Part shown: piece by piece, positions 17,997 to 26,882 of the stretch | Position numbering within the stretch: the stretch's first letter is position 1 | Layout: every line of letters begins with the position of its first letter | From: Clostridiales bacterium | GTDB lineage: Bacteria > Bacillota > Clostridia > Oscillospirales > Oscillospiraceae | Assembly: GCA_019418625.1 (NCBI GenBank) | Contig: DYBL01000092.1 | Location: forward strand, 8,853 to 72,852 | Direction of reading: 5' to 3' | DNA length: 64,000 nucleotides | Made by a program: the position numbers and the translations under genes | Notes under the pieces: generated by a model | Seen by the model: only the letters and a program-made list of their open reading frames with translations | Told to the model about the DNA's origin: nothing | Database searches by the model: none

Positions 17997-18008
17997 AAAG
18001 CGCGGAGA

Positions 18009-19355
18009 TTACTTTTTGTTGGACCGACGCCAGATGTGCATCTTCTCGGCCTCAGCGATCAGTTCCTCGCGGAACTGAGGATGAGCAACAGAGATGATGG
18101 CCTCGGCACGCTCCCAGGTGGTCAGGCCCTTCACATTGACCTTGCCGTACTCGGTGACCAGCCAGTGGAGGTTGGTGCGGGTGGCAGTGATGACGGTGCC
18201 TTCCAGCATGGTGGGACGGATGCGGGACTTGAGCTGGCCGGTCTTCTTGTCCATGTAGGAGGAAGAGCAGCAGATGAAGCTCTTGCCGCCCTTGGCAAGA
18301 TATGCGCCCATGACGAAATCCTGCTGGCCGCCTGCACCGGAGATGTGACGGGTGCCGGAGGACTCGGAAGAAACCTGACCATAGAGGTCGATATCCACGG
18401 CGCCGTTGATGGAGATGAAGTTATCGATCTGGGAGACACGGGCAATGTCGTTCACATAGCTGACGGGAGCGGCCATGCACTCAGGGTTTCCGTCCAGGAA
18501 ATCATACAGCTTCTTGGTGCCGGCAGCGAAGGCATAGGTCTGACGGCCGCGGTCAAAGGGCTTGCGCAGGCCGGTGATGCGGCCGGCCTTGGACATGTCC
18601 ACGAAAGCGTCTACGTACATCTCGGTATGCACGCCCAGATCCTTCAGATCGGACTCGGCGATCATCTTGCCGATGGCGCTGGGCATGGAGCCGATGCCCA
18701 GCTGCAGGCAGGCACCGTTGGGGACCTCGGGAACCACCAGGTTGGCAACGGCGAGATCCACCTCGGAAGCCTCACCGGGGCCGCCCAGCTCTTCGATGGC
18801 GGGGTTCTCCCCTTCCACGATCATGTCCACGTCGCTGATGTGAACGCAGTTGTCAAAGCCGCCGAAGCAGACGGGCATGTTCTTGTTGACTTCCACGATG
18901 ATGGTCTTGGAGGTCTCGCAGACAGCTTTCATATGAGAGGCGCAGGGACCGAAGTTGAACCAGCCGTGCTCATCCATGGGAGCCACCTGGAACATGGCCA
19001 CATCGGTCTGGCCGATGCAGTTGCGGTAATAGCTGGGCAGCTCAGAGTAGCGGATGGGAGCAAAGTAGGCAAAGCCCTCGCTGATGGCCTTGCGCTCCAC
19101 GCCGGACATATGCCAGGAGTTCCAGGTGAAGTGCTCAGCCACATTGGGCACGTCAAAAACCGCAGGGCGGCTGGTGAGGATGCCGCCGCGGAGCTTCACG
19201 TCGGTCAGTTCCTCGCTGCGCTTGGCCAGCGCCTTATCCAGTGCCTTGGGGGTGCAGACGCTCCAGCCGTAGTCCACCCAGTCGCCGGACTTGACGGCCT
19301 TGACCGCCTCGTCAGCGGTTTTGAGTTTCTGCTTGTACTCTTCCTGATAGCTCAT
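18009..19355 (-). CDS. but: Butyryl-CoA:acetate CoA-transferase
   Basis: Last step of butyrate formation in many gut Clostridia: moves CoA from butyryl-CoA to acetate. The 448-residue protein has the CoA-transferase family-1 fold, with SGDWVDYGW near residue 23, [11 protein letters not shown] (75-85), [14 protein letters not shown] (123-136), [13 protein letters not shown] (213-225) and the putative catalytic Glu245 in [13 protein letters not shown]. From memory it resembles the But enzymes of Roseburia far more closely than the generic acetyl-CoA hydrolases. The 4-hydroxybutyrate CoA-transferase is a close relative and cannot be fully excluded. The gene stands alone between its own promoter and terminator. 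Confidence 0.87.
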   Translation of the reverse strand: MSYQEEYKQKLKTADEAVKAVKSGDWVDYGWSVCTPKALDKALAKRSEELTDVKLRGGILTSRPAVFDVPNVAEHFTWNSWHMSGVERKAISEGFAYFAPIRYSELPSYYRNCIGQTDVAMFQVAPMDEHGWFNFGPCASHMKAVCETSKTIIVEVNKNMPVCFGGFDNCVHISDVDMIVEGENPAIEELGGPGEASEVDLAVANLVVPEVPNGACLQLGIGSMPSAIGKMIAESDLKDLGVHTEMYVDAFVDMSKAGRITGLRKPFDRGRQTYAFAAGTKKLYDFLDGNPECMAAPVSYVNDIARVSQIDNFISINGAVDIDLYGQVSSESSGTRHISGAGGQQDFVMGAYLAKGGKSFICCSSSYMDKKTGQLKSRIRPTMLEGTVITATRTNLHWLVTEYGKVNVKGLTTWERAEAIISVAHPQFREELIAEAEKMHIWRRSNKK

Positions 19356-19425
19356 GATAATCCTCCCGTTATAAATGATGTCCCTGTATGATGTCTCAGG
19401 GGTTGTCTTACTTCACATTGTCAAG

Positions 19426-19454
19426 ATTATAACATAGCACGGGACACATTGCAA
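19426..19454 (-). promoter_or_regulatory. Sigma-A-type promoter for but
   Basis: On the minus strand TTGCAA (19449-19454), a 17-base spacer and a perfect TATAAT (19426-19431), 70 bases before the start codon. The upstream ispH/S1 terminator lies immediately before it. Confidence 0.7.
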
Positions 19455-19487
19455 TGGAAAACGTGAAAAAAATCACAAAATTTTCAA

Positions 19488-19521
19488 AAAAAGGAGCAGG
19501 CCCACAGACCTGCTCCTTTTT
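19488..19521 (-). terminator. Terminator after ispH/S1
   Basis: A 13-base inverted repeat (AAAAAGGAGCAGG and its complement) with an 8-base loop, flanked by A/T runs on both sides, 5 bases after the ispH/S1 stop codon. It ends the long scpA-to-ispH transcription unit. Confidence 0.9.
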
Positions 19522-19526
19522 GATGA

Positions 19527-21479
19527 TTACTCTTCCTCAGCGGGCTCCTCAGCAGCGGGAGCCAGCAGGGCGCGGATAGACAGAGAGATCTTCTGCTTCT
19601 CCTCGTCGATGGCAGTGATCTTGGCATCCACGATCTGACCCTCGGAGAGGACATCCTCGGGCTTGTCGATGCGGCGGTCAGCAATCTGGGAGATGTGGAT
19701 CAGACCGTCCACACCGGGAACGACCTCAGCAAAGGCGCCGAAGGTCATCAGCTTGACGATGCGCACGGAAGCGACATCACCCACGCTGTACTTGTTCATG
19801 AACACATCCCAGGGGTTGACAGTGCGGTCCTTGACGCCCAGGGAGATCTTGTGCTTCTCGGGATCGAAGGAGATGACGTACACGTCCAGCGTGTCGCCCA
19901 CCTTGCACACCTCGGAGGGGGTCTTGATACGGCTCCAGCTCAGCTCGGAGATATGTACCATGCCATCCACGCCGCCGATGTCCACGAACACACCGTAGGA
20001 AGTCATGGACTTCACGGTGCCGGTGTAGTGCTTGCCCACCTCGATGGAAGACCACACGGCCTCCTGAGCGGCCTTGCGGGCCTCGTCGGTGACGGAACGG
20101 ATGGAACCGACCACACGGCGGCGGGCACGGTTGACCTCGGTGATGCGCAGCTGCACCTTCTGCTTGATCATGGCGCTCAGGTCAGCACCGCGGGGCTGAC
20201 CGCTCTGAGAAGCGGGAACGAACACCCGCACACCCTTGACGGAGACCACGATGCCGCCCTTGTTCTCCTCGGTGACAGTGCCCTCGAGGACGGTCTTGTC
20301 CTCCACGGCCTGCTCAATGTTCTCCCAGACCTTCACGGCGTCCAGACGCTTCTTGGAGAGCTCGGCATAGCCCTCCACGTCGTTGACGCGGACGATGTAG
20401 GTCTCGATCTCGTCGCCCACATGGACGATGTCCTCAGCCTTGGCGGTGGGGTCATCGGTCAGCTCGCTGAGCTTGATGTAGGCAGCCTGCTTGGCGCCAA
20501 CGTCCACCTGCACCTCAGTGGGGGTGATGGCCGTGACGATACCGGTCACCTTCTCGCCTGTATTTAAAGTTTTGAAAGACTGATTCAGTAATTCCTCGAA
20601 GGACTCCTCTTTGCCCTCGGCCGCTTTGATTTCTTCGCTCATCGTTGCATATACCTCCTTAATGATGCCCGCAGGCGTGGAGGCACCAGCCGTAAGACCC
20701 GCAACAGAGCATTCGTTGAAAAATTCCGGCGAGAGCTCGTCCGCGCTTTCGATCTGGATCACGCGGGGGCATCTCTTCATGCAAATTTCCGTCAGATGCT
20801 TGGTGTTGGCGCTTTTACGGTCACCCACCACGACCATCACGTCTACCTTGCCGGCGATATCTGCCGCTTCCGATTGACGTTTGTGCGTAGCATTGCATAT
20901 TGTATCAAATATTTTTACGTTTGTACACTCTTTTTTTAGAATTTCCCAAGAACTTTCAAAAAGTTTTTGGATACAGGTGGTCTGAGCTACCACCGTTAAA
21001 GGGATTTCACGGTTGTGGGGATCTTCTGAAAGCCACATTTTTACTGCTTCGGGGCCATCAAAGATCAGAGCATGGCGGCACCAGCTGGCCACGCCCACGA
21101 CTTCCGGATGATGAGGCTCGCCAATGATGACGCTCTGGCGTCCCTCCTGCTCTGCCTGGGCCACCAGCATCTGGATGCGGCAGACGTTGGGACAGGTGGC
21201 GTTCACACAGTGAACCCCGCGGCCCTCCAGGTCGTCCAGCACACTTTTGAGCTCCCCGTGGGAGCGGATGACCACGGTGTCTCCGGCTTTCAAATCAGAC
21301 GGAGAGGCTGCTTTGCGGATCCCGCGGCGGGCTAGGTCCTCCACTACGTGGGTGTTGTGGATGAGGTCCCCCAGCATCCAGCAGCCGCCGGTCTGCTCCG
21401 CGGTCTGCTGTGCCATCTCCACGGCACGCTTTACACCATAGCAAAAGCCGGCACTTTTGGCCAGGATCACTTCCGGCAT
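19527..21479 (-). CDS. ispH: IspH (HMBPP reductase) fused to four S1 RNA-binding domains
   Basis: A 650-residue fusion. Residues 1 to about 285 are IspH, the last enzyme of the MEP pathway, which reduces HMBPP to IPP and DMAPP with an iron-sulfur cluster held by Cys13, Cys96 and Cys195. Residues about 308-632 are four S1 domains (typical phrases: IVTAITPTEVQVDVG, GTVTEENKGGIVVSVKG, GTVKSMTSYGVFVDIGGVDG, ASVRIVKLMTFGAFAEVVPG) like those of ribosomal protein S1 or general RNA-binding proteins. The fusion is known from Clostridia. The frame overlaps plsC by 13 bases, and in B. subtilis the stand-alone S1 protein ypfD occupies the same place after cmk. Confidence 0.95.
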   Translation of the reverse strand: MPEVILAKSAGFCYGVKRAVEMAQQTAEQTGGCWMLGDLIHNTHVVEDLARRGIRKAASPSDLKAGDTVVIRSHGELKSVLDDLEGRGVHCVNATCPNVCRIQMLVAQAEQEGRQSVIIGEPHHPEVVGVASWCRHALIFDGPEAVKMWLSEDPHNREIPLTVVAQTTCIQKLFESSWEILKKECTNVKIFDTICNATHKRQSEAADIAGKVDVMVVVGDRKSANTKHLTEICMKRCPRVIQIESADELSPEFFNECSVAGLTAGASTPAGIIKEVYATMSEEIKAAEGKEESFEELLNQSFKTLNTGEKVTGIVTAITPTEVQVDVGAKQAAYIKLSELTDDPTAKAEDIVHVGDEIETYIVRVNDVEGYAELSKKRLDAVKVWENIEQAVEDKTVLEGTVTEENKGGIVVSVKGVRVFVPASQSGQPRGADLSAMIKQKVQLRITEVNRARRRVVGSIRSVTDEARKAAQEAVWSSIEVGKHYTGTVKSMTSYGVFVDIGGVDGMVHISELSWSRIKTPSEVCKVGDTLDVYVISFDPEKHKISLGVKDRTVNPWDVFMNKYSVGDVASVRIVKLMTFGAFAEVVPGVDGLIHISQIADRRIDKPEDVLSEGQIVDAKITAIDEEKQKISLSIRALLAPAAEEPAEEE

Positions 21480-22075
21480 GACTGGTCCTCCCTTCCAAGG
21501 TCATAGGCCCGGCGCAGGAGATCGTCCGCGATGGCCTGAACTTCTTCCGCCGTACCGTGGCGGCCGGTGTATGTGGGCCGGTAGGGCTCACCGAATACGA
21601 TGCGGGTCTTGCGGAAAAGACGCTTTTTCCCATCCACGAAAACCGGAACGAACTGCGCACCGGTGCGGATGCCGATGACGGCCACGCCGCCCTTGGCCTG
21701 CACGTCCCCCTCCTTCTCCACCCGGGTGCCCTCGGGGAAGATCAGCAGGTTCTCCCCGTCCCGAATGGCTTTCATGGCAGTTTTTACGGAGTTGATGTCC
21801 GAATGACCGCGGGCCACCGGGAATGCGCCCAGATGCTCCACTACCCACCGGAGCGGCGGGAACCGGAACAGGGAGTCCTTTGCCATGGCCCGCAGACCGT
21901 AATCCATGGGAAGCGCAATGGCAATGAGGATTGGGTCCCAGTTGCTGCTGTGGTTTGCACAGAGCATGGCGCCGTGGGCCGGCAGGCGCTCTGTGCCTTC
22001 GATCTGCAAACGGAAGAGAACGTGGGAGACGGGGCGCATAACCGACCATGCAAATTTAAAAAACCAGTTGTTCAT
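21467..22075 (-). CDS. plsC: 1-acyl-sn-glycerol-3-phosphate acyltransferase
   Basis: Makes phosphatidic acid at the membrane by acylating lysophosphatidic acid. The 202-residue protein carries the acyltransferase motif HX4D (His42 to Asp47 in NHSSNWD) and the substrate-binding FPEGTR (113-118). A hydrophobic/amphipathic N-terminus (MNNWFFKFAWSVMRPVSHVLF) would attach it to the membrane. It overlaps cmk by 4 bases and the ispH/S1 gene by 13 bases, the conserved cmk-plsC-ispH/S1 chain. Confidence 0.93.
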   Translation of the reverse strand: MNNWFFKFAWSVMRPVSHVLFRLQIEGTERLPAHGAMLCANHSSNWDPILIAIALPMDYGLRAMAKDSLFRFPPLRWVVEHLGAFPVARGHSDINSVKTAMKAIRDGENLLIFPEGTRVEKEGDVQAKGGVAVIGIRTGAQFVPVFVDGKKRLFRKTRIVFGEPYRPTYTGRHGTAEEVQAIADDLLRRAYDLGREDQSCRK

Positions 22076-22743
22076 ACGCGCTCCTTGATGATTTGCAGCA
22101 AAGCCGCGAGGCTCTGGGCAAAATCCAGTGCAGTGGTGTCCAGCACCACGGCGTCCTCCGCCTGGCGCAGGGGCGCGGCGGACCGATGGGTGTCGTTCCA
22201 GTCCCGGCGCTGGATATCCTCCAGGACCTTCTCATAGGGCTCCGGTGTCCCCCGCTGCTCCAGTTCCAGGCAGCGGCGTTTGGCCCGGGCCTCAGGCGAG
22301 GCAGTCAGAAAGATCTTCACTTGTGCATGGGGCAGCACGACGGTACCGATATCCCGGCCGTCCATGATGACGTTGTGGGTCATGGCCAAAGAGCGCTGCA
22401 TGTCCAGCAGAAAAGACCGCACCTGAGGATAGGCAGACACCACAGATGCGCAGGCAGAGACCTGGGGCAGCCGGATCTCGGATGTGACGTCCTCCCCGTT
22501 CAAATGCATATGCTGCAGTCCGTCCGCTCCATAGGTGAGCTCCACGCGGATCTGCGGCAAGGAGGCAATGACAGCTGCCTCGTCTGCAGGATCGATCCCC
22601 TCGTGCAGCACATAGCAGGCAATGGTCCGGTAGATGGCGCCGGTGTCCACATAGAGGTAGCTCAGCGCCGCGGCGGCTTTCCGGGCCAGCGAACTCTTCC
22701 CGGCACCGGAGGGGCCGTCTATGGCAATGCTGATGGTATCCAT
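22072..22743 (-). CDS. cmk: Cytidylate kinase
   Basis: Phosphorylates CMP and dCMP. The 223-residue protein starts MDTISIAIDGPSGAGKSS, with the P-loop at residues 9-17, and has the VIMDGRDIGTVVLP motif near 115. I take the ATG at 22741-22743, which has a GGAG element 11 bases upstream; a TTG 21 bases further up overlaps that element and is unlikely. It follows the HI0933-type flavoprotein by 24 bases and overlaps plsC by 4. Confidence 0.95.
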   Translation of the reverse strand: MDTISIAIDGPSGAGKSSLARKAAAALSYLYVDTGAIYRTIACYVLHEGIDPADEAAVIASLPQIRVELTYGADGLQHMHLNGEDVTSEIRLPQVSACASVVSAYPQVRSFLLDMQRSLAMTHNVIMDGRDIGTVVLPHAQVKIFLTASPEARAKRRCLELEQRGTPEPYEKVLEDIQRRDWNDTHRSAAPLRQAEDAVVLDTTALDFAQSLAALLQIIKERV

Positions 22744-22767
22744 GAAAATTCTCTCTCCTGTCAACGT

Positions 22768-24006
22768 TCAGTTTTCGCCGCGGGAAGCGGCAATGCCGGC
22801 GGCACGGCCGGTGGCCCAGGCGATCTGGAGATTGAAGCCGCCGGTGTAGGCGTCCACATCCAGAATTTCACCTGCAAAGTATAATCCCTTTACAATCTTT
22901 GATTCCATGGTAGCGGGATTGACTTCCGAAACTTTTACTCCTCCGGAAGTGATGATGGCGTCCGTCACCGGGCAGAGGCCTGCGATGGGGATGGGCCAGT
23001 GCTTGAAAAGCCGGAGCAGCTCCTTGCGCTGTTCCCGGGTGACGGTATTCACCTTGCAGTGGGGGTCGATACCGGAGGCTGCCACCATCTGGGGGATCAT
23101 CTTCTGGGGAAGCAGATCATTCAGTGCGTTGCAGAAATCGTGGTTGCAGTATTTTTCAAAGTCAGACAGCAATCTGCGATCCATCTGCACCTCATCGAGA
23201 CCGGGCTTGAGATCGATCTCCAGATGATAGCGCTTCTTGTCAAAGCGGCGCATATGGGCCGAAGCGGACAGGGCCAGCGGGCCGCTGACGCCGAAGTGGG
23301 TGAACACCAGCTCTCCCAGCTCCCGAAAGACCTTTTTGTCGTTTTCAAAGGCGGTGAGCGTCACATTGCGAAGGCTGAGTCCCTGCATGGCGGCGCAGGT
23401 ATTCCCCTGCTCCCGCAGCGGCACCAGGGAGCCCTGCAGCGGCGTGATGGTGTGTCCCACAGAGGCGGCCATACGGTGGCCTTCGCCGGTGGAGCCGGTG
23501 GCGGGATAGGATACGCCGCCGGTGGCCAGGATCACGGCCTGTGCCGGATAGATCTGCTGCTCGCCCTCGGCGCCGGTCACAACTTCTCCGTCCGTGCAGA
23601 GCCGGACAGCCCGGTCCCGGACCAGGCGCACATGCAGGGACTTCAAACGCCGCTCCAATGCGGCGCTGATATCGAAGGAGCGGTCACTGACGGGAAAGAC
23701 CCGGTTGCCCCGCTCTGTTTTCAGCGGGACGCCCAATCCCTCAAAAAATGCCATGGCATCCCGCCCATCAAAGTGAGAGAAAGCACTGTAAAGGAATTTT
23801 CCATTACGCGGCGTGTTTTGCAGCAGCTCTTCCATGGGGGCGTTGTTGGTCACATTGCAGCGGCCCTTCCCCGTGATATTCAGTTTTTTGCCCAGCCGCT
23901 CGTTAGGCTCCAGCAGCGTGACTGCCGCCCCGTTTTCCGCGGCGAAAATAGCGGCCATCATACCGGCAGCGCCGCCGCCGATGACCAATACACTTTTTTT
24001 ACTCAT
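22768..24006 (-). CDS. HI0933/BaiN-type NAD(P)/FAD-dependent oxidoreductase
   Basis: A flavoprotein of about 412 residues, beginning MSKKSVLVIGGGAAGMMAAI with the dinucleotide-binding GGGAAG. Further family marks are LLEPNERLGKKLNITGKGRCNVTNN, ILATGGVSYPATGSTGEGH and, near the C-terminus, GLYFAGEILDVDAYTGGFNLQIAWATG for FAD. The HI0933/YhiN family includes the BaiN bile-acid reductase, but most members have no proven substrate. The start overlaps the rpiR stop. The open frame continues 23 codons upstream into rpiR and is not counted. It precedes cmk, as in many Clostridia. Confidence 0.88.
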   Translation of the reverse strand: MSKKSVLVIGGGAAGMMAAIFAAENGAAVTLLEPNERLGKKLNITGKGRCNVTNNAPMEELLQNTPRNGKFLYSAFSHFDGRDAMAFFEGLGVPLKTERGNRVFPVSDRSFDISAALERRLKSLHVRLVRDRAVRLCTDGEVVTGAEGEQQIYPAQAVILATGGVSYPATGSTGEGHRMAASVGHTITPLQGSLVPLREQGNTCAAMQGLSLRNVTLTAFENDKKVFRELGELVFTHFGVSGPLALSASAHMRRFDKKRYHLEIDLKPGLDEVQMDRRLLSDFEKYCNHDFCNALNDLLPQKMIPQMVAASGIDPHCKVNTVTREQRKELLRLFKHWPIPIAGLCPVTDAIITSGGVKVSEVNPATMESKIVKGLYFAGEILDVDAYTGGFNLQIAWATGRAAGIAASRGEN

Positions 24007-24865
24007 CATCCATCTTTCCGAACACCCCGTAGGCGTTCCAAATATCCTCCAGTTCCGCAAAGGTGCGGGAAGCATCGGTTCCCATGCGCGCGCCCACTGC
24101 GATCAGCAGCGCGTTGATCAAAGACAGCGGTGCCACCATGGAGTCCACAAAGGACAGCATCTCGCAGGGGGCCAGCAGGGCGTCATCTGCCATCTGATAA
24201 ACCGGAGAAAGCGCGTTGTCCGTGATGGCGATGATACCGGCGCCGCGGTCCCGGGCAAATTTCACCGTATTCATGGTGATCTTGGAATACCGGGGAAAGC
24301 TGATGGCGATCATCACATCCTCGGGTCCGATGCGGAACAGCTGCTCAAAAATTTCGCCGGCGGCGTTGGATTGTACCAGCGTCACTTTTTCAAACAACAG
24401 GTGCAAATAGAAATTCAGATATCCGGCTACAAACGAGGAAGAACGCACGCCTAAGATATAGACATGCCGGGCGGACATGATCTTGTCCACCACCCGGTCG
24501 AATGCGCTTCGGTCGGCCTCCCCTACCATCAGACGCAGCTTTTCCATATCGGACTGCACCACAGCGGAGAGGACATCATGGCCGGAGAGCATGTCCCCTG
24601 CTGCCTGGATGCGTTGGGTGGAGGTCAGGCGGCTGCGGATCATCTCCTGCAGTGCCCGCTGCATGCTGGGATAACCGTCATAGCCCAGCTCCGAAGCGAA
24701 CCGCACCACCGTGGACTCGCTGACGCCCACCAGGTGACCCAGCTTGCTGGCGGTCATGAATGCGGCCTTGTCATAATTTTCTAAAATATATCCGGCGATC
24801 CGCTTTTGCCCCTTGGAAAAGCCGGACATATTGCTTTCAATGGTATGTAAAATACTTTTTGCCAC
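23999..24865 (-). CDS. RpiR/MurR-family transcriptional regulator (HTH plus SIS)
   Basis: A 288-residue regulator. An N-terminal HTH_6 domain (about 1-75; GFSKGQKRIAGYILEN and VSESTVVRFASELGYDGY) binds DNA and a C-terminal SIS domain (about 125-260) senses a phosphosugar. I choose the GTG at 24863-24865, which has a strong GGAGGG 6 bases upstream; the frame extends 24 codons further through the promoter at 24926-24953. No sugar operon is adjacent, so the target is not evident; a perfect inverted repeat at 24960-24988 next to its promoter suggests autoregulation. Confidence 0.88.
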   Translation of the reverse strand: MAKSILHTIESNMSGFSKGQKRIAGYILENYDKAAFMTASKLGHLVGVSESTVVRFASELGYDGYPSMQRALQEMIRSRLTSTQRIQAAGDMLSGHDVLSAVVQSDMEKLRLMVGEADRSAFDRVVDKIMSARHVYILGVRSSSFVAGYLNFYLHLLFEKVTLVQSNAAGEIFEQLFRIGPEDVMIAISFPRYSKITMNTVKFARDRGAGIIAITDNALSPVYQMADDALLAPCEMLSFVDSMVAPLSLINALLIAVGARMGTDASRTFAELEDIWNAYGVFGKMDDE

Positions 24866-24925
24866 GGGAATCCCTCCGTCAAGCCTGATCGCAATGTCCT
24901 GCATCGGACATGCCGTACGGCAGCT

Positions 24926-24953
24926 ATTGTACCACAAATTCCCGTGGATTCAA
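24926..24953 (-). promoter_or_regulatory. Extended -10 promoter for rpiR
   Basis: On the minus strand TTGAAT (24948-24953), a 16-base spacer ending TGG, and TACAAT (24926-24931). It gives rpiR and the genes below it (HI0933-cmk-plsC-ispH/S1) an entry point independent of rluB. Confidence 0.65.
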
Positions 24954-24959
24954 ACCTCG

Positions 24960-24988
24960 TTTGCAAGTTTTGATAAAAAACTTGCAAA
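24960..24988. repeat. Perfect 12-base inverted repeat upstream of rpiR
   Basis: The arms TTTGCAAGTTTT (24960-24971) and AAAACTTGCAAA (24977-24988) are perfect complements around a 5-base spacer. It sits directly upstream of the rpiR -35 element and 28 bases after the rluB stop. With no T-run it is a poor terminator and a good candidate operator for the RpiR protein. Confidence 0.7.
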
Positions 24989-25016
24989 TTCAGCCGAAGG
25001 ACTATGAGAGCGGCAG

Positions 25017-25721
25017 CTATGCCCGCAAAGAGGCGACCTCTTCTTCTGTCAGATAGCGCCACTGCCCCGCTGGAAGGTCTCCCAGCTCCAGCGTATGCTC
25101 CCGCACCCGCCGCAGCCGTTTGACTTTCAGGTCGCACCGGGCGCACATGCGGCGGATCTGGCGGTTTTTTCCCTCATGGATGGTAATGGCATATTCGGCG
25201 GTTTTTTCCCCTTGACGCAGCACCCGCACCTGGGCCGGGCGGATGGGCTCTCCCCGCAGATCCCGGATGGCGGCCAGCTTTTCTGCGGCTCCGCTTACAG
25301 GGCCATATACCCAAACGTGGTAGGTCTTGGAGATCTCGTGGCTGGGATGGAGCAGTCTTTGGGTCAGGGCACCGTCATTGGTCATGAGCAGCAGGCCCTC
25401 GGAATCCAGATCCAGGCGGCCCACCGGGTAGACCCGCGCACCTGCATCCGCCACCAGCTGGGCAACCGTAGGACGGCCCTGCTCATCGGACAATGTGGTC
25501 ACATAGCCCCGGGGCTTGTTCAGCATCAGATAGACCGGGCGCGGCGTGGGGTTCAGCGGTGCTCCGTCCACCCGGATATCATCCCGCTCCGGGTCGGCCC
25601 GCTGGCCCAAAACGGCCGGACGGCCATTGATGGTGACTCGTCCGGCTAGGATATATTGCTCTGAGGCCCGGCGGGAGCAGACTCCCGCCGCGGACAAGAG
25701 TTTTTGCAGTCGTTCTTCCAT
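25017..25721 (-). CDS. rluB: 23S rRNA pseudouridine synthase RluB family
   Basis: A 234-residue RsuA/RluB-type pseudouridine synthase. An N-terminal S4 RNA-binding domain (residues 1-60, ERLQKLLSAAGVCSRRASEQYI) is followed by the catalytic domain with GRLDLDSEGLLLMTNDG (around 101-117; the catalytic Asp is in this motif) and KTYHVWVYG. It ends with the EGKNRQIRRMCA motif and a short tail. It lies 12 bases after the dacF gene. In B. subtilis rluB likewise follows the scpAB-dacB-spm region. Confidence 0.94.
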   Translation of the reverse strand: MEERLQKLLSAAGVCSRRASEQYILAGRVTINGRPAVLGQRADPERDDIRVDGAPLNPTPRPVYLMLNKPRGYVTTLSDEQGRPTVAQLVADAGARVYPVGRLDLDSEGLLLMTNDGALTQRLLHPSHEISKTYHVWVYGPVSGAAEKLAAIRDLRGEPIRPAQVRVLRQGEKTAEYAITIHEGKNRQIRRMCARCDLKVKRLRRVREHTLELGDLPAGQWRYLTEEEVASLRA

Positions 25722-25733
25722 GGTTGAGGCTCC

Positions 25734-26840
25734 TTATTCCGGCAGACCGGCTTTCAATGTGGCAATAGCGGGTTCCCATTCCGGCAGGACATCTGTACCG
25801 CTGAGCAGCGGCACCCGCCCGATCTCCTGCCCGTCCAAAAGGAAGATAGCCTCCCCTACCTGACTGCCGGCCTGAACCGGCGCACAGAGGGGAGCAGTCA
25901 GAGAGATCTCCGTGGTGATGGTCTCACCTTCACAGACCGGCCAGGAAAAGGCCTCCGCTGCGATGAGAGGGATGCTGGACACTGCCCCGCCGGAGACAGC
26001 TGCCCGGGATACCACTTTCCCAAGGGAGGCACAGGACTTGGCTGGAAAGCTGGAGAACCCGTATGAGTAAAGGGACTGATGATCGGCCCAGTCGTTTCCG
26101 TCCTGCAGCGTGACGGCCACCAGCCGCTGACCGTTCTTTTGCGCACAGCTGACCAAGGTGCGTCCTGCGGCCATGGTGTAGCCGGTTTTCAGGCCGATGC
26201 ATCCATCCATATACTGCAGGAGCTTATTGTGATTGGTCATGGTCCGCCCGCCGATGGTGACGGATTTTGTAGAGGCGATACGGATCAGCGTCTCGTTATT
26301 GACAGCCGCGCAGGCAAGCACGGCCATGTCCCGGGCGGTGGAATAATGGTCTGGGTGATCCAGACCATTGGGGTTCGCAAACGAGGAGTGATCCATACCC
26401 AGCTCATGAGCGGTTTCATTCATCAGGTCCACGAAGCCCTCTACGCTGCCGCCCACATGCTCTGCAACGGCCACGGCGGCGTCGTTGCCGGAGCAGAGCA
26501 AAAGCCCGTAGAGCAGAGTCTCCAGCGTCAGTTTCTCCCCGGCCTGCAAATACATGGAGGATCCCTCCGTCCCGGCGGCCTGGGCCGACACGGTCACCGT
26601 GTCCGAAAGGTCTCCCTCCCGGATGGCCACCAGCGCGGTGAGGATCTTCGTAGTGCTGGCGATCAGCATTTTCGCATCGGCATTGTGCTCATACAAAACA
26701 CGGCCGCTGTCTACGTCCACCAGAATGGACGACGTGGCGGAAGTGCTGATAGCCAATGAATGACAAGGAAAAATACTAAACACCAAAACGGAAGCTGCTA
26801 CACCGCACAGCCAACGCCGCAGCTGTTTTTGCAAGCCCAT
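25734..26840 (-). CDS. D-alanyl-D-alanine carboxypeptidase (DacF/PBP5 family, S11)
   Basis: A secreted penicillin-binding protein of about 368 residues that trims the terminal D-Ala from peptidoglycan pentapeptides. A signal peptide covers about residues 1-30 (two basic residues, then a hydrophobic core ending before SLAISTSATS). Active-site motifs are STTK (Ser62 and Lys65 from the ATG), SGN (around 117-119) and KTG (around 218-220). A C-terminal PBP5-type beta domain follows (about 270-360). Its position after ytfJ and before rluB suggests the sporulation-linked DacB/DacF group, but I cannot tell which from sequence alone. Confidence 0.9.
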   Translation of the reverse strand: MGLQKQLRRWLCGVAASVLVFSIFPCHSLAISTSATSSILVDVDSGRVLYEHNADAKMLIASTTKILTALVAIREGDLSDTVTVSAQAAGTEGSSMYLQAGEKLTLETLLYGLLLCSGNDAAVAVAEHVGGSVEGFVDLMNETAHELGMDHSSFANPNGLDHPDHYSTARDMAVLACAAVNNETLIRIASTKSVTIGGRTMTNHNKLLQYMDGCIGLKTGYTMAAGRTLVSCAQKNGQRLVAVTLQDGNDWADHQSLYSYGFSSFPAKSCASLGKVVSRAAVSGGAVSSIPLIAAEAFSWPVCEGETITTEISLTAPLCAPVQAGSQVGEAIFLLDGQEIGRVPLLSGTDVLPEWEPAIATLKAGLPE

Positions 26841-26882
26841 CACCTCGGTTTGAATGATTGAAGTGATGGTAGTATACCCCGG

